Below are positions 24,450 through 36,606 of a stretch of DNA of 64,000 bases, piece by piece. This DNA comes from Neospora caninum Liverpool (lineage: Eukaryota; Apicomplexa; Conoidasida; Eucoccidiorida; Sarcocystidae). The number at the start of each line of letters is the position of its first letter. Within the stretch, counting starts at the first letter, position 1. Below the pieces are notes generated by a model. The model was not told where the DNA came from. It ran no database searches and worked only from the letters and a program-made list of their open reading frames with translations. Made by a program: the position numbers and the translations under genes. The DNA lies in the NCBI RefSeq assembly GCF_000208865.1, contig NC_018389.1, positions 744,001 to 808,000 of the forward strand, in the 5' to 3' direction.

Positions 24450-25498
24450 CTAGTCGGAGACAACGGAGGAGTCTACCGGATTTTGAGGGGAGGATAGACT
24501 TTTCCACAGACACACAGACTAGGCTCAGGCCGAAGGATCCAAGGCGCTTCCTGTACGGCGCTCGGGGGGGGGGCGGGCACGTGAAGCCGGCAGCTGCCTC
24601 GTACACGCGACTAGGAGGTGGTTGGACTGAAGTCAGATGCGGATGGGAACGTAAACGGAAAAGCTCTAGATGCTGACAGCTGTGCTGCGGGCCAAAGCAC
24701 AAGATCTACGAACTGCCACGGTAACCGCGTCCACGATTTGTGGATACGTCCACTCGTGAAAGACTTTAGACGCAACACGGGGCAGCCCCTTCTGCCATCG
24801 GTAGCGCCACGCAGCTGTCGCCTCTCAGCTGGTGTAAGCACCTGACTGTACCAGGAGAAAAGTGAGGTCGCCTGCGCGGGATGAGGGGACAAATAACCCA
24901 AAAACGAAGCTTTCGAGTGCCGCTCAGGAAATGGGTAGGACCTTCATTAAATCCCTTCTGCTTTGCAAGGAACCGCGGCATTCACAAGCTGCCGCTGCAA
25001 ATTGGGACTCGGGTCGTGCACTCTCTCGAACCGGGCGCCGCAAACCGCCCGCTTGTAACCAGATGACGAGCCGCGCACGGCGACACCGCATGCCCGGAAG
25101 GATCAGGGGCCCCTCTGTTCGCGGCTGCAGGACGAGCAAACGGCGAACAAATCGATTACTTTTAGCAACAACTGGCCAAATACTCTGCCGTCAAAGTCAC
25201 AGAAAAGGAACCACAACCGCGCAAATGGAACCAATGTGTATAGATAAATATCGAGCCGAACTGCGGCCAACCCCCACATCCAAATGCCTAGAAGATTCAT
25301 GGCAACACGCCGGCACGTGTTTCAGGTACCAGTATGCAATACACACAAAAAATGCGTGCGGACCGGTGAATCCGTTGCATGCTGAGCGAGTCCGTTTTGG
25401 CGGCGGGGGCAGATGGCAGGTTCTGACAGGTCGTTTTGACCCAATAAAGCAACCGGTAGCAAATATTCTGGTCCAGACACTCATCCTCTGGCGGCCCT
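24450..25498. promoter_or_regulatory. Upstream region of the dense-granule-like gene
   Basis: About 1 kb upstream of the minus-strand secreted-protein gene. It contains a run of G (about 24566-24575) and no convincing coding exon. Promoter function is inferred only from position. Confidence 0.4.
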
Positions 25499-25967
25499 TT
25501 ACTGCGATAGCGAGAAAGTGGCGGATCTGCTTCCTGCCACCTCACCAAAAAAAAGCGCATCCCGAATCTCGCGTTCCGCTAGCCTCTCTCCCAAGTGTAC
25601 ATACAGCGCGGTCTCTGCGAAGAAAACGGCCGAAGCCCCGTCCACGACATCGACCGGAGCTGGCGGGTTTTCGAGCCTTTCCAATTTCAGGCTGAAATAC
25701 GTTTTCCGACTGCACCATTTGTTGGAGTTCACGGTCCCGCTGACTCTTCTGTACCGAGAAAATTATCGAAGGTCGTCGAGGTCCGGGTTTCCCCCTGGAC
25801 CTCTAAAACCCCATCTTCACGTACTGTGTCGGTGGCATTCATTCACCATTCTTGCCAGGCCCAAACAAATAACTTTGTTTGCGAACCGCTTCACGCTTCT
25901 TTTCCAAAGGGACGAAACTAGCCGTAAGGCTCAAATGTTTCCTTCGTTTTGTTGCGCTCAGTCTCAT
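25499..25967 (-). CDS. Tentative small protein of 94 residues, function unknown
   Basis: Three minus-strand exons join in phase: 25967-25847, 25802-25755 and 25614-25499 (TAA). The ATG at 25967 opens a basic N-terminus (MRLSATKRRKHLSLTAS) that could be a mitochondrial presequence. The third exon follows a good acceptor (TTTTCTTCGCAG) and has coding-like codon use, with ETALYVHLGERLAEREIRDA. The first intron would be only 44 bases, which is short for this kind of genome. No family is recognised. The reading could be wrong, especially at the first intron. Confidence 0.33.
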
Positions 25968-27624
25968 AAAGTTTGCTGGACGGAGTCGTGCTCCGACCGG
26001 TCGGTGATGTCGGCGTCCAGCTGGCAAAAGTGAACCAGCGAATTGTTTTCTCGGCGGTGAGGAAAATTTGATGTTTGCGTTAGTTTGATTCCTTTTCTGC
26101 GAAAAGACATTGTCTCTCGCCTTCAGTTATTTTGTTTGCCATCCTTCCCTCTCGTAGCAGCACCACGTGGATTCTCCTCTTCTTCTGGCGACTTTCTCGT
26201 CCGCATATTCGTTTCAGGCTGAAAAACTCCAAACGGAGGGTATGCATCGACTGTGACGGACGAGGCGTCTCCTCAGGATGAGTTTAGTACCGGAACGGAT
26301 GCAGAACTAACGCCTGCTTGTGTTCGCGTCGTTTCTCCCCCCGTTCCCTCCATTGTGGCTCTATTCCTGTCGGGTTCTCGCCGTGTATCTTTCCTGTTTG
26401 CTTTGTCTCCTTCAGAGCTCGCGCCCTCGTCTCTCTGTTCTGTTGTCCTTGCGTTTTGGCTGTTCGTCTGTGTCTGTTTCCTCGCTTTCGCGCCTTTTTT
26501 CCTCCCCCGGTCTCATCTTCAACTCAAGCTGCTTTCTCTTGCAAAGACAGAGACAGCCAGCCCACTGTTTGTTCGTGTCTTGTTTTTCCTCCCCGGGGAT
26601 TCCGTCTCTGGAAACGGTTTCCATGCTTTCTAGAGGAGGACTCCTCCAGGTGTGGGAAAGGACGGAGGAACTCGAGAAGGTGCGCATGGGAACGCTTTCT
26701 GCTGATTATTCCACTCTGGCCACCCGGGTGTTCGTGCTGTTCCGACTTCGACGTCTGTATTGTCTTCTTCCTTTTTGCATGCGAAACGGTTTTTTGCACG
26801 AACTCCAGTTCCGATCCTTGTTGCTGGAGGTTTCGTCCTGTTTGAGTCCGCCTTCTTCGGCTGTACCGTCCACCTGGCGTCCCATCCACTTTTCGTATCT
26901 CAAGGCCCTCCCAGTGATGGAAACGCCCCCCAGCGAGAGAGCTACCAGCGATCGTGGTAATCCTGGAGACACTTCCCGTTTCCGCTTTTGCGGTGCCCTA
27001 CACTCCTCCGGCCGCAAAGCGCCTCCCCGTCGGAAACAAGACCAGCAGATCGTGCCGTCTCTTCCTCGGATGGCTCTCGCGCTGGGGAGATTGTTCCTTG
27101 ACTAGCCCGTCTACGTTCTCCCGTGTCTGCCTCTGCGTCTCCTCCGCGCGGACGCCTTCCGTTTCGTCCGTATACCAAACCTAGAGTTGACACGAGGTTG
27201 CTGCGCCGCACGCCCCTGCGACTCGCCGTGCCTGTGCGTCGCCGTTTCCACGTGCCAAAACTCGGGAAAACCTAGAGCCCGGTTCAGGGTCGACGCCGAG
27301 GCGGAGGTCCAGCGTCTCTCGACGCGGGTCGTCGCTCGTCTTTCCGTCATTTTCCTTCAACTGGCTAGTCGCTTTCTGGCCGCGTCTTCTCCCGGCTCCC
27401 AGCGCACGCGCCAGGCAGCCATGGCGTTCGCGAGGGACACACCCGAGCGGAGAGACACGGCCTGGGGAAATCGAGTTCGTCGTCTCAGAAAACGGGACGC
27501 GAGCCTTCTCTGTAGAAATCGATTTGTGTAGACTCGAGCGGCATGCGCTCATCTCGATACCTGTGTCGGCATCTGGTGTTCCTCTGCATCTTTCTGGGTT
27601 CTTCGACGCTTAAATCGACAAAAA
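25968..27624 (+). promoter_or_regulatory. Likely promoter and leader of the bestrophin-like gene
   Basis: The stretch is strongly CT-rich on the plus strand from about 26100 to 26900, as are the leaders of the other genes here. A 261-codon frame (26320-27105) has pyrimidine-driven composition and no recognisable domain, so I read it as untranslated or promoter DNA. Confidence 0.45.
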
Positions 27625-30600
27625 ATGATCCACTACAGGCAAGACCCGTGGCTGGGGTTCTGCATTCTCTTGCAGCCTCACGGGTCCGTGCTTCTCTGCT
27701 CCGTCCCTCGCGCTCTGATTGCTGGCATTCTCACCTGGGCGCTGATGACCTACGGGGAACTGACGAGCAACGGGGGAGCAGACATCATGTTCAGCCCCAC
27801 ACTGTTCAACTTTTTCCTTTCCCTCGCCGTACTGGTCTTGGCCTTCCACACGAACCAGGCCTACCAACGTTTCTGGGAGGCTCGCTCGCAGGTGAGACGC
27901 CACGCAAAAACGCCGCTCGCCTCAAACAGCACAGAGGCGCAGACCCGACTATTCGCTGTCTCGCCAAACATCCATCATGCAGGTGTGCATACGTCTGCAT
28001 ACGCAAAGCGCATATATATATTTTATATGTGTGTATATAGGAAGGTCTACGGTTCGACACATCTCGAAAAGGATATATGGCCGCAGAACGTGCGATCGCC
28101 CTCAAAGACCGGAGTGTGTCGAGGGACCAAACGGGCCCTGGGAATCGAGCGCGGAGCCTTTTGGTCCGTCGCTTCCTGTCACGCTTGTCCTCCTCTCCTA
28201 TGTAGCGACGTGCACCTGTCTCTCTCTGTGTGTGTGTCCACGTTTCCATTTACCTCTCTAACCTCTCTATTTATGCATGTACGTATCTGCATAGTGTGTC
28301 TCGCCGCTTACACGGGTCTTGGCCTAGCTTTAGCTACAGATTGCGCTTGCGCGCGCCTCACGCGTTTTCCCCTCCACGCTGCTCTCGTGCGCGTTCTCGG
28401 GATTTTGCCTTGCCTCAGGTTCAAATCATGGCCAGCTGGTGGGCTGACGCGGCCAGCACCTTTGTCGCCTTGGACGAGATGACCGGCATCGCCAAGGGCG
28501 AATATGCGTGGGGAGCCGACTGGCGAGGGAAGATTCTTCACCTCCTCAGTTTGCTTCACGCCGTGTCGATTCAGTATCTGCTGCACAACGACGCGGAGAA
28601 GACACAGCTGGAAGTGCTTGGTGCGTGGGCGACTCTGATAGCTGCAGAGAGGAAACTCGACACTGCAGCCGTGGCCAGGCAGGGTCGGGGCTCCGCGGAT
28701 TGGTTTTCGGAGGGCGCCTCTGACGGAGTTAACAGAGCGGCGGGGGCCACTCCATTGGAGTGGTGGAGTCACCGGTTTTCGAGGAGCCTTCCGCGTGTGA
28801 ACGGATGGCGATGCACGGGCTGGGTGCCGGATGTCGATATACACGCAGAGACTGGGCGTGCAGACCAGAGAACTGTGTGTCCAACGTTTGGCCAAACTGG
28901 ACCGGATCGCAGACGTGCGCCGCGAAAAACGGTTGTCCTCTGTCCCTGGAGAGGATGTGAAACAGGCAGAAACAGGTTGCGGTCTGCGTGTGCTTGCGGC
29001 TCCTTTTTCGTAGGGGGAATGGACGCTTTTGAAGCGAAACTCCTCAGCCTCACAGACGACCAAACGTTCCTCGTCATGCACTGGATAGTTCAAGAGATGA
29101 TGCGGCGCCTGGTGGTGGAACCAAAGGGCTTGGCGGTGCCGCCGCCGTGCTTTGCGCGAATTCAGCATCAGCTGTCGAATGGTGAGAATGCAGCTGAGAA
29201 AAGTGTGTGGGGAACGTGCAGAACCACGAGAGACAGGGGAACCCTCTCTTAAGTCTCTCCTCGATGGTGCCAGCGCTCCGTTTCGGACGCTCTCCCGTCA
29301 CGACTGACCCTCCGTTCGCTCAGAGAAAGTTTCGCCTCGTCTTCCCGCTGTAACGGGACATCCAGCACACCCCTCCCGTGGCGTGTACGTGCAGATGGTC
29401 GTGACCTTCCGGCAGCGTAGTGATCCTTGCGTACCCAACCGTGTACATCGACGCACGGTACACGTGGATGTGCCGTCTGTCTTGAATCTGGGCATGATTT
29501 GTGTGTTCCGCGCATTCCTCCGCATAAGCATATGCGTATAATTACCGAGATACACGCATGTATATGGTTGACACTCTGCGTCGGGAGTTGATCTTGCGTG
29601 TGTGTGTGTTTTGTGTTCCTCCTTCAGGAATGCTAGCGTTCAATTCAGCATGCAAGATTGAAGACACGCCTTTCCCCTTTCCCTACGTTCAGCTCGTGCA
29701 ACTCATGGACTGGTTTATGACTATTGCTTGCCCGGTGGTCATTGCCTCGTGGATGATCAATAAGGTAGGAGGAGAACGAGTTGTTGTCTTCTCTCTTGTC
29801 CGGTTGTCGCTTGCGTCTGCCTCTGCTTCTCCACACGTTCCTCGGCTTCGTTTTCACTCTCTGCCTCTTGTCCGTTCCCACAGCGTGTAAGAGCGTCTCC
29901 TGTGCTCTTGCGTGGTCCGTTTCCGGCGACAGGTGGTGTCTGGACACCGCCCAGAACAGCGGGCCCCGCAGGGGTTAACGTTGCACTCCAGAACAAATCG
30001 CATCCCCCGCAGCGGCGCCTCCTGGCGCCCTGCGTTTGCAAACCTGTTGCTGTGTCGTCTGCTGGCCGTCCTGTCTCACAGGCGGTGTCGGTTTCGTGCT
30101 CTTGGGAGTTGCAGAGCGTCGTTCGCGACTTTTTGCAGGCACATCATTCTTTCGCCACGGTGACTGTGGTATTTCGGCGGTGCGTTACAGCTGGCCCTTT
30201 TCGCTGTGTTTGTGGAGTGCGTTTCTCATTCCGGTACGTACCTCCACGTAGCCCCCGATTTCGATTTCTTTTGGGGTTTCTCGCGAATCCTCAGCCATGC
30301 GCAATCGTCCTCTCGGTGATCGCCGTCGGTGCCTTCCACGCGACGTTCGCGGCTGCATGTGCTATGGAGAGCCCCTTTGGTCGCCAGGCAAACGATCTGC
30401 CGCTTGTGGAGCTTCACCGTGATTTCGTCAATCGCCTCAAGTCGATCGTCGACACGCACGTAAGCGGTTCTCCCGCCTCAAAGACGCAGCCGTTGTTCCT
30501 GCAACACAGCGAAGCCCAAGGCCCAGGTCAGCGGGTTGAGGCTCTCTCTCGGTGTCGATACACAGACGCTGCGGGTGCGCGACAGGGCGACAACGGAGAA

Positions 30601-33600
30601 ATTCTTCTCCGATCAACGCGCCCTAGTGGACGACGCGTTGATCGGAGTTCAGGCCTGCCCCTGACGTGGTCCTTTCCTGCCTCCCCGTTGCGTTTCTGTC
30701 TGATTTATTCCTTCCTGACTGTATGGTGCATCGAGGGGGGAGGTGAAATCACGCGGTTGCGCCACGCCGGCCTCCCAGACGGATTCACATCACATGTGCA
30801 CCACGATATGGGGCGAGGCCTTCCGCCTGTCGCCATTCTCATTCGAGAACACCTCGGTTCATGCTTGCTTCCCGTGCCCGTCCTCGTCGCGCGTGCTGGC
30901 AGTGGCTGCGGAACAGAAGGGTCAGATGGCGTCTCGCGCATCCCCTCTGCTTCCGCCTGTGCTTCTCGACTGTGTAGGTCGCCGCCTGCTTGAACAACAT
31001 GATCGTGAAGGCTGAAAGTCCAGAAACCCATGAGTACGAGCTGTACGAGGACGCCGATCTCCCCGATTCTCCCCTGGCCAAAATTCGGATAAAGCTGCAC
31101 CAGTACGCGGGCGGGTCTCGCCACAAGATCGCGCCGCAGCATCCACGTAAGCGTCCCGATTTCAGGAATTCCCTCCCGTATAGACACACCATGGCGATCG
31201 CGACGCCAGCCTTGCCTGCATGCACAGAACCGGCTGCTGGCTCGGGGCGCGTGGGCGTGCGCCCGGCCGTTTTCCCTGGAGTGTTTCCGTCTTCGACCGG
31301 GAGTCCGCAGGGTTTCCCGTTAGCAGTCCTCGGATCCGTTGGTGCGCCGCAAAGAGCCCCTTCCCGAAAGTGCGTTTCGCTGGGCTGTCTTTTCTGTCTT
31401 CTCTTTTGTTTCCCAAGCCCACACGCACCTGAAGGGGAAGGCGGCGCATCTTCACCGGGCGGGACGGGGCAGGGACGAGCACCACGCGCTGGCCGCTGGC
31501 CCCCTGTCGCGGTTCCAGCGTCTGCCGCTGTATCCGAAGATCCTGCGGCGATCGCGCAGGCGAACAGCCCCGAGTCACTCGACCAGTCACCGGCACGAGG
31601 AGCACGACGAGTGGGAGAAAGACTGGGACGACACGGAGAGCGACTTGTCCCGGGAGGCGATCACCAGCGAGCCTCAGCGAGGCCTCGCGGCCCCTGCCTC
31701 CGAGTACGGCAGTGTCTTCAGCGGCGTGGACATGGAGCCCAGAGCGGACAGCCACGACGGTATCGTGGGCCGCAAAGCCCCGGCAGCGGCCGTCCCGAGT
31801 GCAGGTTCCGCGGCCTATCTGTATCCACCTGGCGAGGCAGGGGCGTCGCCGGGAGTCGACGGCACTCGCTCGACCGCAGTGGCCGCAGACGGCGACGGCG
31901 ATGGCGAGAAAGATCTCTTCAGCATTCCGTATCGCAGCGCAGACGCCGACGCTGGGCGACTGTCCGTCGGGCCTGGATCGGTCGTAGCCGCTCCAGGCAG
32001 CACCTGCGGGGCGCAGTCGGAGAGACAGTCCGTGGAGATGCTCTGCGAACTGGGCACCTTGTCGCGGGGCCTTTCCAGGCGTCTCGACGGCCGGAGCTCC
32101 ACACGCAGGCAGAGCTTCTTCAAGTCCGTCGGGGACATCTTGAGGCTCGGATCCAGGAGTGGGAAAGACGGCCCGTTCGAGGCGGGGCCTGCGCCGTCGG
32201 GGAAGGCCGGGGATCCGCCTTCCAAAGGGGAAACATCGGCCCGAGCCTCGTTCCGGTCCAGTCGGATCTTCCAGTTCGGAGACGGTGAGGCCGTAGGCGC
32301 AAAGAGCTTCGGCGAGCGAGAAGGAAGAGGGAGGAACGCAGTGCCATCGCGGGCTCTGCGTTTGGCTTCTCAGGCGTCTCGTAGGAACCGGTGGAACCCG
32401 TTCGCCACTTGTGGATGAATATACGGGGGCCGCGGTCTCGGCGTTGCCGTTTTTCTGTTTGAAGCTGTGAGCGTCCTTGCGCGGTTCACGTTTTCTCAGA
32501 CAACTTCACCACTTTCCACTCGCTCCAGCGCGACGGCGGCAGCGACGCGTCTCGCCGCCAGAGTGAAGCAGCTGCAACGCCCATCCCCGTCCCCACGGTG
32601 CCCATCAACATCCACGTAGCCCCTGCGTCCGCGCTGGAGACTCCTGTTGCAAGTGCGGTGACAAGGCGTGCGTCCGAATCTGGAAACCATCAAGCGGGGC
32701 CTGGATCAGGCGAGAAATGCGGCACTGGCCGCGGGAGGATATCGGCCGACAAAGGTACTCGCTTTTGGGCAGTTTTGCCCCGTTCACCTTCGGGAGAGGC
32801 GGAATGCGCACAGCCTTACAGTGTCCACCTCTGCACGTATGCGTCGGCGTCTCTGTTTAGGCCGACCAGCTTTGTCCTTTCGTGCAGTGTGAAAGGTACT
32901 TCGCCCAAAGGCCGCTGCGAATCTCACGGGGCACGTGAACTACTGACTGGGGCCGCGCATTTGTGGGGATACGTCGGCGTGGGCGAAATGTGTCGCCGCG
33001 CAGATCTGTGGTCCAGGGTATTTTCTCTTCCGGTCTGCTTGACGTTTCACCTGTGAAGCTCGAGCTCCTGTGCCGAGGCCCGGTCGCGTCTCGCAGGCGA
33101 TCGCCTCGTGGACATGTGCGCCGAACGGTGGTGTGGTCTTCTTGGACACGTGGGATCTTCTCTGGTGTCTCTTGCACGGCTTCAGGCGGCCAGGAAGACA
33201 CACGCGTGCGAACCGTCTACGTCTTTGATCCAGCGACGTCTCCCGCGGCGATGATGGAAGAAGAGGCATCTCGTGACAGGGCGACAACACCTGTCGCTGA
33301 GCCCGCGTGCCCAGCCGGGGAGACCGGTGAGGGATGGGAAGAAGAAAAAGGGGAAGTGGGAAGTCGGTGTCTGGCGAAACGCGGGCGCCGTTATCAGGTG
33401 CCCGTAACTACAGAGAGTCCCACGCTGGGTACAGTGGGGGACCACGGTACAGATGTCTCTCTTCGCTGTTGTCGTCGTAAGAACCAAGACAGGGAGCTTC
33501 TTTGACCTAGAAAATAGTGGTGAGGCGGAAACGTATTCCGGTTTCTGTTAAAGACATCGCTAGGCCGCACTCAGCAGCAGTCGTGTGTCCCGGACGGCGC

Positions 33601-35172
33601 AACGTCTCATGGCCAGTCGGTCTCCGCTGTGAGCGGTGCACACGGCCGTCTCTCTGTGAAGACGTAGCTTCCCCTGTCCATACACATTCACGATAGGTTG
33701 CTTGTGAAACACCCCTGAACCAGGTGACATGTCCACGTTTGACAGTGTTTCAACGCAGGCTCTTTTCGGAGCTCCAGTGGCTATCAGTGGGACGGTGTGT
33801 ACCCCGTCTGTTCAAGAGGGGAAGAACTTGGCCGGCAATCGCTTGTTCTGTTTGCCTTTTCAGCGAGTTCCCCCGTTGACGAGCGGAAGGCCCGCAACGA
33901 TACGTCGGCGCTGGCCCCTCCTGAAACACCGTGGTACGCTAGCTTGCAACATTGTAGGCATGCTAGAGATAGACACAGCCGCGCCTGTCACGCGTGCGCG
34001 TTGTAGGGTGGTGTGTGTTCTCCGGCGGAATCGGTATTTCGATTTCCGAGGGCGTTTGCCAGGTCACAAAAGTGCGTTTTGAACGCATGCGATTCCGGAC
34101 CGGGGCCTGGGTGGCCGTCTGCCTGTGCTTGTTGCGGCTTTCTCTTGCAGTTAGAACCCCCTTTAGTCTCTGCTGCATTCTTTGTAGTTCGGTGCTTCGC
34201 TTTCGTGTCTTTGACAGTGTCGCGGTCCCCCTCGATTCTTTCTCGTTTCGCGAGGAGTGGATTTCGAAAGTCCCTCTTGTGGCATCCCTTCGGGTTTTCC
34301 GTCCACTCGTCAAGGCGCGTGCCGTCCCGTTAAATATCACGCAACAGCGCGTGGTTCGGTTGTTCTTTCATGTTTCCCGTAGGGCCTCGAAGGATGAACG
34401 GCTGTCTCCAGCTGACTCGCTCCTCGTCGAAGTAAGACAGCCAGGCTCAGAGCGCCGTTTAAGACACAGGCGCCGTTTAAGACACAGGCGCCGTTTGTTT
34501 CTCTCTGCTTGCTGGAATGTGTCCGTGCCGAAGAAAACGGGGGTTGCAGTGGAAGCCGGCGTTGCAGCGTTTCAGGTTGGCATTTCCTGCTCCAGGGACA
34601 CCGCGGGTATTTTTGGCCTTGATGTCCGAAGCGCCTGCGTCCTTACGCGTGCCTGTTTTCAGCCGCCAATCTCCAGAAGGGCAACGTGCATCAGCATCGA
34701 AGAGCCGCTTCCGGTGTCCGCAGTCCGCCGCATTGGAGGTTCGTCGCATACATTGACACCAGGAGACATCGCTGCTAAAGTGGCCAAGAACTTCAGAGAG
34801 AAAGACAAGGAGAAAGACAAGGAAAAGGAGAGAAAGGACTGCGGCCAGGCGATGCGCATCATGCGATCCGATACGACGCGGCAAAACGTCGAACGGGGAA
34901 ATGAGGGATGCCTTCAATGTTCGACGCCCTCCACAGTCGACACTGTTCCGAGAGTTCATCTCACGCGAACGCTGCGTGTCAGACCACGTCTCAAGAAAGA
35001 ACAGTTCTTTTCAGAGATAGCACCAGGGTGCGAAATGGTTGCTGCCTGTTGCGGTCTGCCGCGGTCGTGTTCTGCCCACTCATACACGCGGCGACAGGCA
35101 GGCAGGGGACATGAAAGATGTATAGGTTTGGTGTACCCCTTTTGTCTGCCTTCGCCGACACCGCAAGATTAG
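27625..35172 (+). CDS. Bestrophin-like (UPF0187/RFP-TM) anion channel with long disordered tail
   Basis: Twelve exons join in phase to 1073 codons: 27625-27891, 28419-28620, 29014-29181, 29628-29764, 30295-30459, 30978-31146, 31418-32284, 32500-32754, 33186-33476, 33864-34002, 34383-34431 and 34663-35172. The first 313 residues are bestrophin-like: MIHYRQDPWLGF at the start, NQAYQRFWEAR near residue 80, DTPFPFPYVQLVQLMDWF near 225, then a membrane helix and MESPFGRQANDLPL near 285. Bestrophins form pentameric chloride/bicarbonate channels. Joining exon 4 to exon 5 restores the usual family spacing to the PFG motif. The last 700 or so residues are Ser/Arg/Ala-rich and disordered, with a KDKEKDKEKERKD run near the end. 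The channel core is secure; exons 8-12 rest on splice phase only. Confidence 0.78.
30607..30647. other. Perfect 14-bp inverted repeat with 13-nt loop
   Basis: The arm CTCCGATCAACGCG at 30607-30620 is exactly complementary to 30634-30647. It lies in the fifth intron of the bestrophin-like gene. The stem is GC-balanced and would form a stable hairpin in RNA. Confidence 0.9.
34452..34496. repeat. 18-bp tandem repeat, 2.5 copies
   Basis: The unit GCGCCGTTTAAGACACAG occurs twice, followed by the first nine bases again. It lies in the last intron of the bestrophin-like gene, just after the exon 11 donor. Confidence 0.9.
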
Positions 35173-35389
35173 GTTCGATAGGTCTACGGATGAGCAAGCG
35201 GTCCGGCGCACCGGCATACCTGCCTACACATGCAAAAGGTTCCTGATCTCCTGGCTTCGGAGTCGCTTTTTGCCGGTCGCGTTGCCTGTCGAAGGCAGGC
35301 GCGAGTATCAGGGCGTTGCTGATCTGGGGCGCAAGAGGACACAATACACAGGGTGAAGGGGGCCGTCATTATGTAGGATAGACAGGCGC

Positions 35390-36606
35390 GCAGTTGCGCG
35401 GTCCCGAATGTGGCGGAGTACACTGTGAACCAGACTGTGTCGCCTGAACTGGGGGACATGCATTGGGCCCTAACACGACACTCTAGCTGCTTGAGGGTTG
35501 AAACGCAGTCCACACCAAGCCTCCAGCGTGTGGGCATTTCTCCCACAAAACTTAGGAAGGCGGTCAAAGGTTTGGGGAGGTACGGGGAAGCATTGTGGGA
35601 AGGACCAGTTCGCTGGAGACCCGCGAGGGGGAGACAAACAGGCGCCCCCCGTAGAAGCGGAAAGCGCGCCGGGGCGCGAGAGTGGCGGTGTGTGTTGGGA
35701 TTTTCTGAGTCGTCACTTTTTTAACCGGCGACCGCAGTCGGAAGAAGCTCTGAAAACGATCTGCAAGTGGGACGGCGCTGATCCAAGAGAGGACGGCAAT
35801 CCGTGCAGGCCTTCTGACCTCCCTGTGTCGTCGAGGCGCGCACTTCTCGCATGTCTTTCTCGTCGCGATCAGATGGGAGCTAGAGAGTCGGCGCAAACCT
35901 GCAGTTTTCGTGGCGCCGTGCGTAGTCGTGAAGGATCAAGGCGTGTGGTGATGAGTTCGCGAGGCCAGGTCGTGTTGTGTTCAGTTCACAATCGCGTCTG
36001 AAGCGGGCGTCCGGAAAGACAAATCCGCTCAAAAGTGTCTCCCGTGTCTGTTGACGTCTGCAGCGTAAATGCAGTTTGCGGTATTCCGAGAGCAGACGCC
36101 TGTCTTGCGAACCTTAGCGCCTGTTCCGCTGCACAGTGGTAGATCGGATCTTCTCCGCGTTTCTTGCCTCCATGTGTCACGTCAGCGACAGGAACGCCCT
36201 TTGGCACGTCTGATGCCTGGACCCAAACAAGGTTTGTCTTTGACCTGTCGGTCGAATGCGGCCGCCGCACAAGTAGCACACCATTTTTTATGCTCGCTGC
36301 TTTTCAGAGAGGAATCAGAGCATCAAGTGCACACAGGGTTTCCGGGACGATGGGGAAGACGCACAGCGCACACGACGACGCCGAATGCACGGATTTCCAG
36401 TATTTTTGTCTACGGTCAACGGCCGTGCCTGACCACAGGGCTGTGTTCTCAGGTCTGTCACGTTGTCGCTGTTTTCCAAGCCTCGACCTCTGGAGCGTTC
36501 TCCAACCCAGACCTGTTCCACACTCCCCCGTCTCGCAGCATTGAGTGATTTCAAAGCCTCGGTCATATACTCGAGAGCGAAAAAACGCTTCCAGAAAGTC
36601 TGTTAG
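35390..36606 (+). other. Unresolved coding-like tract
   Basis: Several segments have coding-like codon use but sit in different frames. Frame A covers about 35394-35590 (VETQSTPSLQRVGISPTKLR). Frame B covers about 35590-35930 (SEEALKTICKWDGADPRED). A short segment follows an acceptor at 36308. A last one runs from the acceptor at 36452 to the stop at 36606 (RLAALSDFKASVIYS). I could not join them with good splice sites. They may be extra 3' exons of the bestrophin-like gene, reached by a donor near 35031 inside its last exon, or a separate small gene. Confidence 0.3.

Noticed and set aside
26320..27105. 261-codon plus-strand frame with hydrophobic start
   Set aside because: The hydrophobic residues come from a CT-rich leader; no conserved domain is seen.
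33994..35172. One continuous 392-codon gene
   Set aside because: It has no ATG at its open start. Only 34383-34431 and 34663-35172 in this frame are bounded by good splice sites that match the bestrophin-like gene in phase.
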